Position numbers and translations under genes: made by a program
In this document: in pieces, positions 7,346 to 9,617 of the stretch
Position numbering within the stretch: position 1 is the stretch's first letter
Layout of the letters: every line of letters begins with the position of its first letter
The notes under the pieces: generated by a model
The model's input: only the letters and a program-made list of their open reading frames with translations
What the model was told of the DNA's origin: nothing
The model's database searches: none
Assembly: GCA_016929815.1 (NCBI GenBank)
Contig: JAFGIC010000395.1
Location: 1-9,617, forward strand
From: Deltaproteobacteria bacterium
Lineage (GTDB): Bacteria; Desulfobacterota; DSM-4660; Desulfatiglandales; HGW-15
DNA: 9,617 nt
Direction of reading: 5' to 3'

Positions 7346-8380
7346 TTATAAACCAAGACTCGAAAGAAGATCATCCACATCTCCCTGCTCAACCCTCTCA
7401 CCGGGTTCCTTTCTGCCGTAGCCTGCCCTGGTCAAATTGTCATCTTCCGGTTCAACATGCTCCCAGTTCAAATTCAGTTTATTTGCTATCTTCAACAGCT
7501 GATCATGAAATGTCTTGATTGACGGGATTATTTTTAACATCTGCTGTCCTATACGGTCCTGGATCTGCTGAGCAGTATTAAGGTCCATGTTCAGGGAATA
7601 CAGCATGTTTAATTTTTCGGATATCTTTTCCATGTAATCAATTACGGCCTTATCGGCAGGGTCAATCAGTTTCCTGATTTCTTCGGAAAGGACTGTCATC
7701 TCATCCTTGACTTTGAAGATCTGATCGATGATTTCCAATACAAAATTTGTCTGTTTTTCCGTTTCACTGATGATATCCTCAAGACGCTGCAATGTATGAT
7801 GGATATTCTCTGTTTTGGATTGCCTTAAATCTTCCTCAAGTTCATCGGTCGATGTCAGAAAATGCTGAAACACCCCCTTAAGGGTTTCTGCAAGATTTGT
7901 TTCTGTTCCTTTGTAATCCTTATTTACAAGCCTCTCGTGGACCTCCTGAACAGTAAAAAGCCTTTTCTGTGCCATAACTGCAATGTCACGCTGTTCCTGA
8001 GAAATTAATCCCTGTTCCATGAGAAAGGTTCCGAAGATCTTCCCTTTAGGTTGGATTTTAAGCATCTCTTCGGTGCCTTCTTTATCCAGAAATTCAAGCC
8101 TTATTAGGGTTTCGCCGAAATATTCGACCGGAGGAGTTCTTAGATAAAGCTGGACCGCCTTTATCCCGAGAGCAAGGGAATCCTCACCTTTAATATTTCT
8201 TGTTAATGCCTCCGCAACTGTATTGATAAGAGGCGCCAGCCTCTTTGTATTCTCGCACTGATCCTGATAAACACAGTATTCGAGGAAAAGCTGTGCAGCT
8301 ATCTCGGCCTGTTGATTGGAATCCAGGTCTTTGAGAAACGCCCTGCAATCATTGGTAATCTTTTCATGTTTTTCGTCCAT
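7346..8380 (-). CDS. cheZ: CheZ-like CheY-P phosphatase with MshEN/GspE_N-like N-terminal domain
   Basis: A 344-aa protein predicted to dephosphorylate phosphorylated CheY-type response regulators in the cytoplasm. The identification rests on the C-terminal half. Residues 270-283 (AQQIQDRIGQQMLK) match the CheZ signature AQxFQDLTGQxIxK; D275 and Q279 correspond to the catalytic Asp and Gln (D143/Q147 in E. coli CheZ). Long helices flank it (about 160-265 and 280-305). The protein ends DVDDLLSSLGL after an acidic linker, like the CheY-docking peptide of CheZ. E. coli CheZ is 214 aa, so there is an extra N-terminal region of about 140 residues. Within it, 87-110 and 115-138 form two similar 24-residue units (FGxxL...Q), as in the MshEN/GspE_N fold. 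Residues 1-85 are helical and not recognised. GGGT lies about seven bases before ATG. It is the first gene of the minus-strand run; no cheA, cheY or receptor gene is in the window. Confidence 0.82.
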   Translation of the reverse strand: MDEKHEKITNDCRAFLKDLDSNQQAEIAAQLFLEYCVYQDQCENTKRLAPLINTVAEALTRNIKGEDSLALGIKAVQLYLRTPPVEYFGETLIRLEFLDKEGTEEMLKIQPKGKIFGTFLMEQGLISQEQRDIAVMAQKRLFTVQEVHERLVNKDYKGTETNLAETLKGVFQHFLTSTDELEEDLRQSKTENIHHTLQRLEDIISETEKQTNFVLEIIDQIFKVKDEMTVLSEEIRKLIDPADKAVIDYMEKISEKLNMLYSLNMDLNTAQQIQDRIGQQMLKIIPSIKTFHDQLLKIANKLNLNWEHVEPEDDNLTRAGYGRKEPGERVEQGDVDDLLSSLGL

Positions 8381-8572
8381 ATCTTTACCCGTAGTATGGC
8401 AGTGATTTTTTGTAATATATAAATTTTGTATAACATAAATATCTGTAAAAGGAAAGATACTTTATTATCGCTGTTTTATCTGAATCCTTGCCTTTACATC
8501 CCGGAAAGACTTTACATATTCGTCGGATTATGTAATGTATCTCATTGTAAAAACAGATTAAGGGGCATTGCA
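8381..8572. promoter_or_regulatory. Divergent AT-rich promoter/operator region
   Basis: The 192 bases between the CheZ-like start (minus) and the PBP start (plus) should hold promoters for both directions. The best plus-strand candidate is TTTACA (8493-8498), 16 bases, then CATATT (8515-8520), which would give a leader of about 45 bases; the match to a sigma-70 site is moderate. The motif TGTAA or its complement occurs at 8411, 8444, 8494, 8512, 8531 and 8546. TTACAT at 8494 and 8512 and ATGTAA at 8530 start 18 bases apart, the last two forming an inverted repeat. No confident minus-strand promoter could be assigned because the 8405-8450 stretch is uniformly AT-rich. Confidence 0.4.
8560..8565 (+). 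promoter_or_regulatory. Ribosome binding site supporting a TTG start for the PBP
   Basis: AAGGGG lies seven bases before the TTG at 8573. No in-frame ATG or GTG exists nearby upstream, and the codons from TTG give a basic tip and membrane helix exactly as expected for a PBP1A N-terminus. A second TTG at 8568 is in another frame and meets a stop after one codon. Confidence 0.7.
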
Positions 8573-9617
8573 TTGAAGAAGAAATTTAAGTTTGCGATAG
8601 GGTTGCTTATTGCAGCATTGCTTGTTGTCGTTATCATCGGCGCCGTGCTCTGGTATTTATGGTCCAGCAATCTCCCGTATATCGGATCCTTAAAGGACTA
8701 TAATCCGCCTGTAATTACAGAGATATTCGGCGCGGACGGCCGGGTCATCGGGAAATATTACAGTGAGAAAAGGATAATTGTAGGCCTGGACCAGGTTTCA
8801 GGTGATCTTCTGAACGCAATTATTGCGTCTGAAGATGACAGGTTCTATGAACATGAGGGGATTGACTTTACGGGTATCTTAAGGGCCTTTATTAAAAATC
8901 TGATGGCCACCCGGATAACAGGAGGAGGAAGCACAATTACACAACAGGTTACAAGGGAGGTCTTATTAAAGGACAAGACACAGACCTACAAGAGGAAGGC
9001 TAGAGAGGCTATGTTGTCCCTGCAGATAGAAAAGATGTTCTCAAAGGAGAGGATCTTATTTTTATTTATAAATGAGATATATCTGGGCCATGGGGCCTAT
9101 GGAGTGGAGGCGGCTGCCCGGACATATTTCGGAAAGAACGCAAAGGATCTTAACCTGGCTGAGTGCGCCCTGATTGCCGGTCTTTACCAGGCACCAAGCA
9201 GATATGATCCCATTGCACATTTTGAAAGGGCAAAGGAGAGACAAAGATATGTCCTGCAGAGGATGGCTGAGGTAGGTTATATTACAGAGGAGCAGAGGAT
9301 TGCCGCCCTTGGAACCAGCCTTGTATTCGGGGAAAAGGAGGATGACAATATAAAACAATGCCGATACTTTTCCGAATATGTCCGCAGGTATCTGGAAGGA
9401 CGATACGGGAGGGAGATGTTGTACGAGGGAGGGCTTAAGGTATATACCACACTGGACGTTGATATGCAGACAAGCGCTGTCAAATCCCTGGCAATGGGAC
9501 TGGGAGAGCTGGATAAGAGGGAAGGATACAGGGGACCTCTTAAGTCGCTTTCTGCTGATGAATTCGACGCCTTTAAAAAAGAGTCTGAAGAGAAGATGCT
9601 TGAGAATCCGCCGGTGG
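8573..9617 (+). CDS. mrcA: Penicillin-binding protein 1A-type peptidoglycan synthase (5' part, runs off window)
   Basis: The frame stays open from TTG 8573 to the window end: 348 codons of a protein normally around 800 aa. The N-terminus is a basic tip (KKKFKF) and one membrane helix at about 8-30, anchoring a periplasmic enzyme. All five glycosyltransferase family 51 motifs are present: ASEDDRFYEHEGID with catalytic Glu87; GGGSTITQQ (117-125); RKAREAMLSLQIE followed by FSKERIL; INEIYLGHGAYGVEAAARTYFGK; and LNLAECALIAGLYQAPSRYDP with the preceding Leu/Asn-rich turn. This domain polymerises lipid II into glycan chains. EGGLKVYTTLDVDMQ near 310-324 is the PBP1A-type linker into the OB-like and transpeptidase regions; the SxxK Ser lies beyond the window, so cross-linking activity cannot be confirmed here. 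The linker argues for PBP1A rather than PBP1B or 1C. It is transcribed divergently from the CheZ-like gene. Confidence 0.92.
   Translation, partial: MKKKFKFAIGLLIAALLVVVIIGAVLWYLWSSNLPYIGSLKDYNPPVITEIFGADGRVIGKYYSEKRIIVGLDQVSGDLLNAIIASEDDRFYEHEGIDFTGILRAFIKNLMATRITGGGSTITQQVTREVLLKDKTQTYKRKAREAMLSLQIEKMFSKERILFLFINEIYLGHGAYGVEAAARTYFGKNAKDLNLAECALIAGLYQAPSRYDPIAHFERAKERQRYVLQRMAEVGYITEEQRIAALGTSLVFGEKEDDNIKQCRYFSEYVRRYLEGRYGREMLYEGGLKVYTTLDVDMQTSAVKSLAMGLGELDKREGYRGPLKSLSADEFDAFKKESEEKMLENPPV

Noticed and set aside
8385..8573. 62-codon minus-strand open frame just upstream of the CheZ-like gene
   Set aside because: It fills an AT-rich divergent promoter region, has Tyr/Lys/Cys-rich composition with no domain, and no ribosome binding site before its ATG.

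Overview
The window reads as chromosomal DNA from a Gram-negative, diderm bacterium. It holds two lipoproteins with lipobox signal peptides, a periplasm-facing thioredoxin-like protein, a class A penicillin-binding protein and a CheZ-type chemotaxis phosphatase. The DUF4382-type lipoprotein, frequent AGG arginine codons, a TTG start and moderate GC would fit Desulfobacterota ('Deltaproteobacteria') or Nitrospirota. This is inference; there is no rRNA or marker gene to settle it. I see no mobile element, CRISPR array, tRNA or rRNA.

Layout. (1) 48-1890, plus strand: two lipoprotein genes, one with DUF4382 plus carboxypeptidase-regulatory-like domains and one small lipoprotein of unknown function. 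They are separated by a 172-base gap with a strong 11-bp hairpin. (2) 8380-1918, minus strand: a run of five genes that could form one operon, with gaps of 94, 20, 30 and 82 bases. In order of transcription these are a CheZ-like CheY-P phosphatase with an unusual N-terminal domain, a 66-aa two-helix membrane protein, a 72-aa DUF4405-like membrane protein with two histidines, a 1255-aa AddB/RexB-like nuclease, and a thioredoxin/TlpA-like protein with a TPR-like C-terminus. (3) 8573-9617, plus strand: the first 348 codons of a PBP1A-type bifunctional peptidoglycan synthase, starting at TTG and running off the window. A 192-base AT-rich divergent region separates it from the CheZ-like gene.

How the genes fit together. 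The minus-strand run has no obvious common pathway: CheY-P dephosphorylation, DNA end processing and thiol redox chemistry. Co-transcription is suggested only by orientation and spacing. The AddB-like protein would be expected to need an AddA-type helicase partner, and none is in the window. The PBP and the lipoproteins are envelope functions.

Most interesting points: the CheZ-like protein appears to carry a tandem 24-residue repeat resembling the MshEN/GspE N-terminal fold ahead of a complete CheZ core and CheY-docking tail; the AddB-like protein has an intact nuclease and Fe-S cysteine set but no visible P-loop; and the divergent promoter region is enriched in TGTAA/TTACA elements with regular spacing. 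I found no clearly new multi-gene system.
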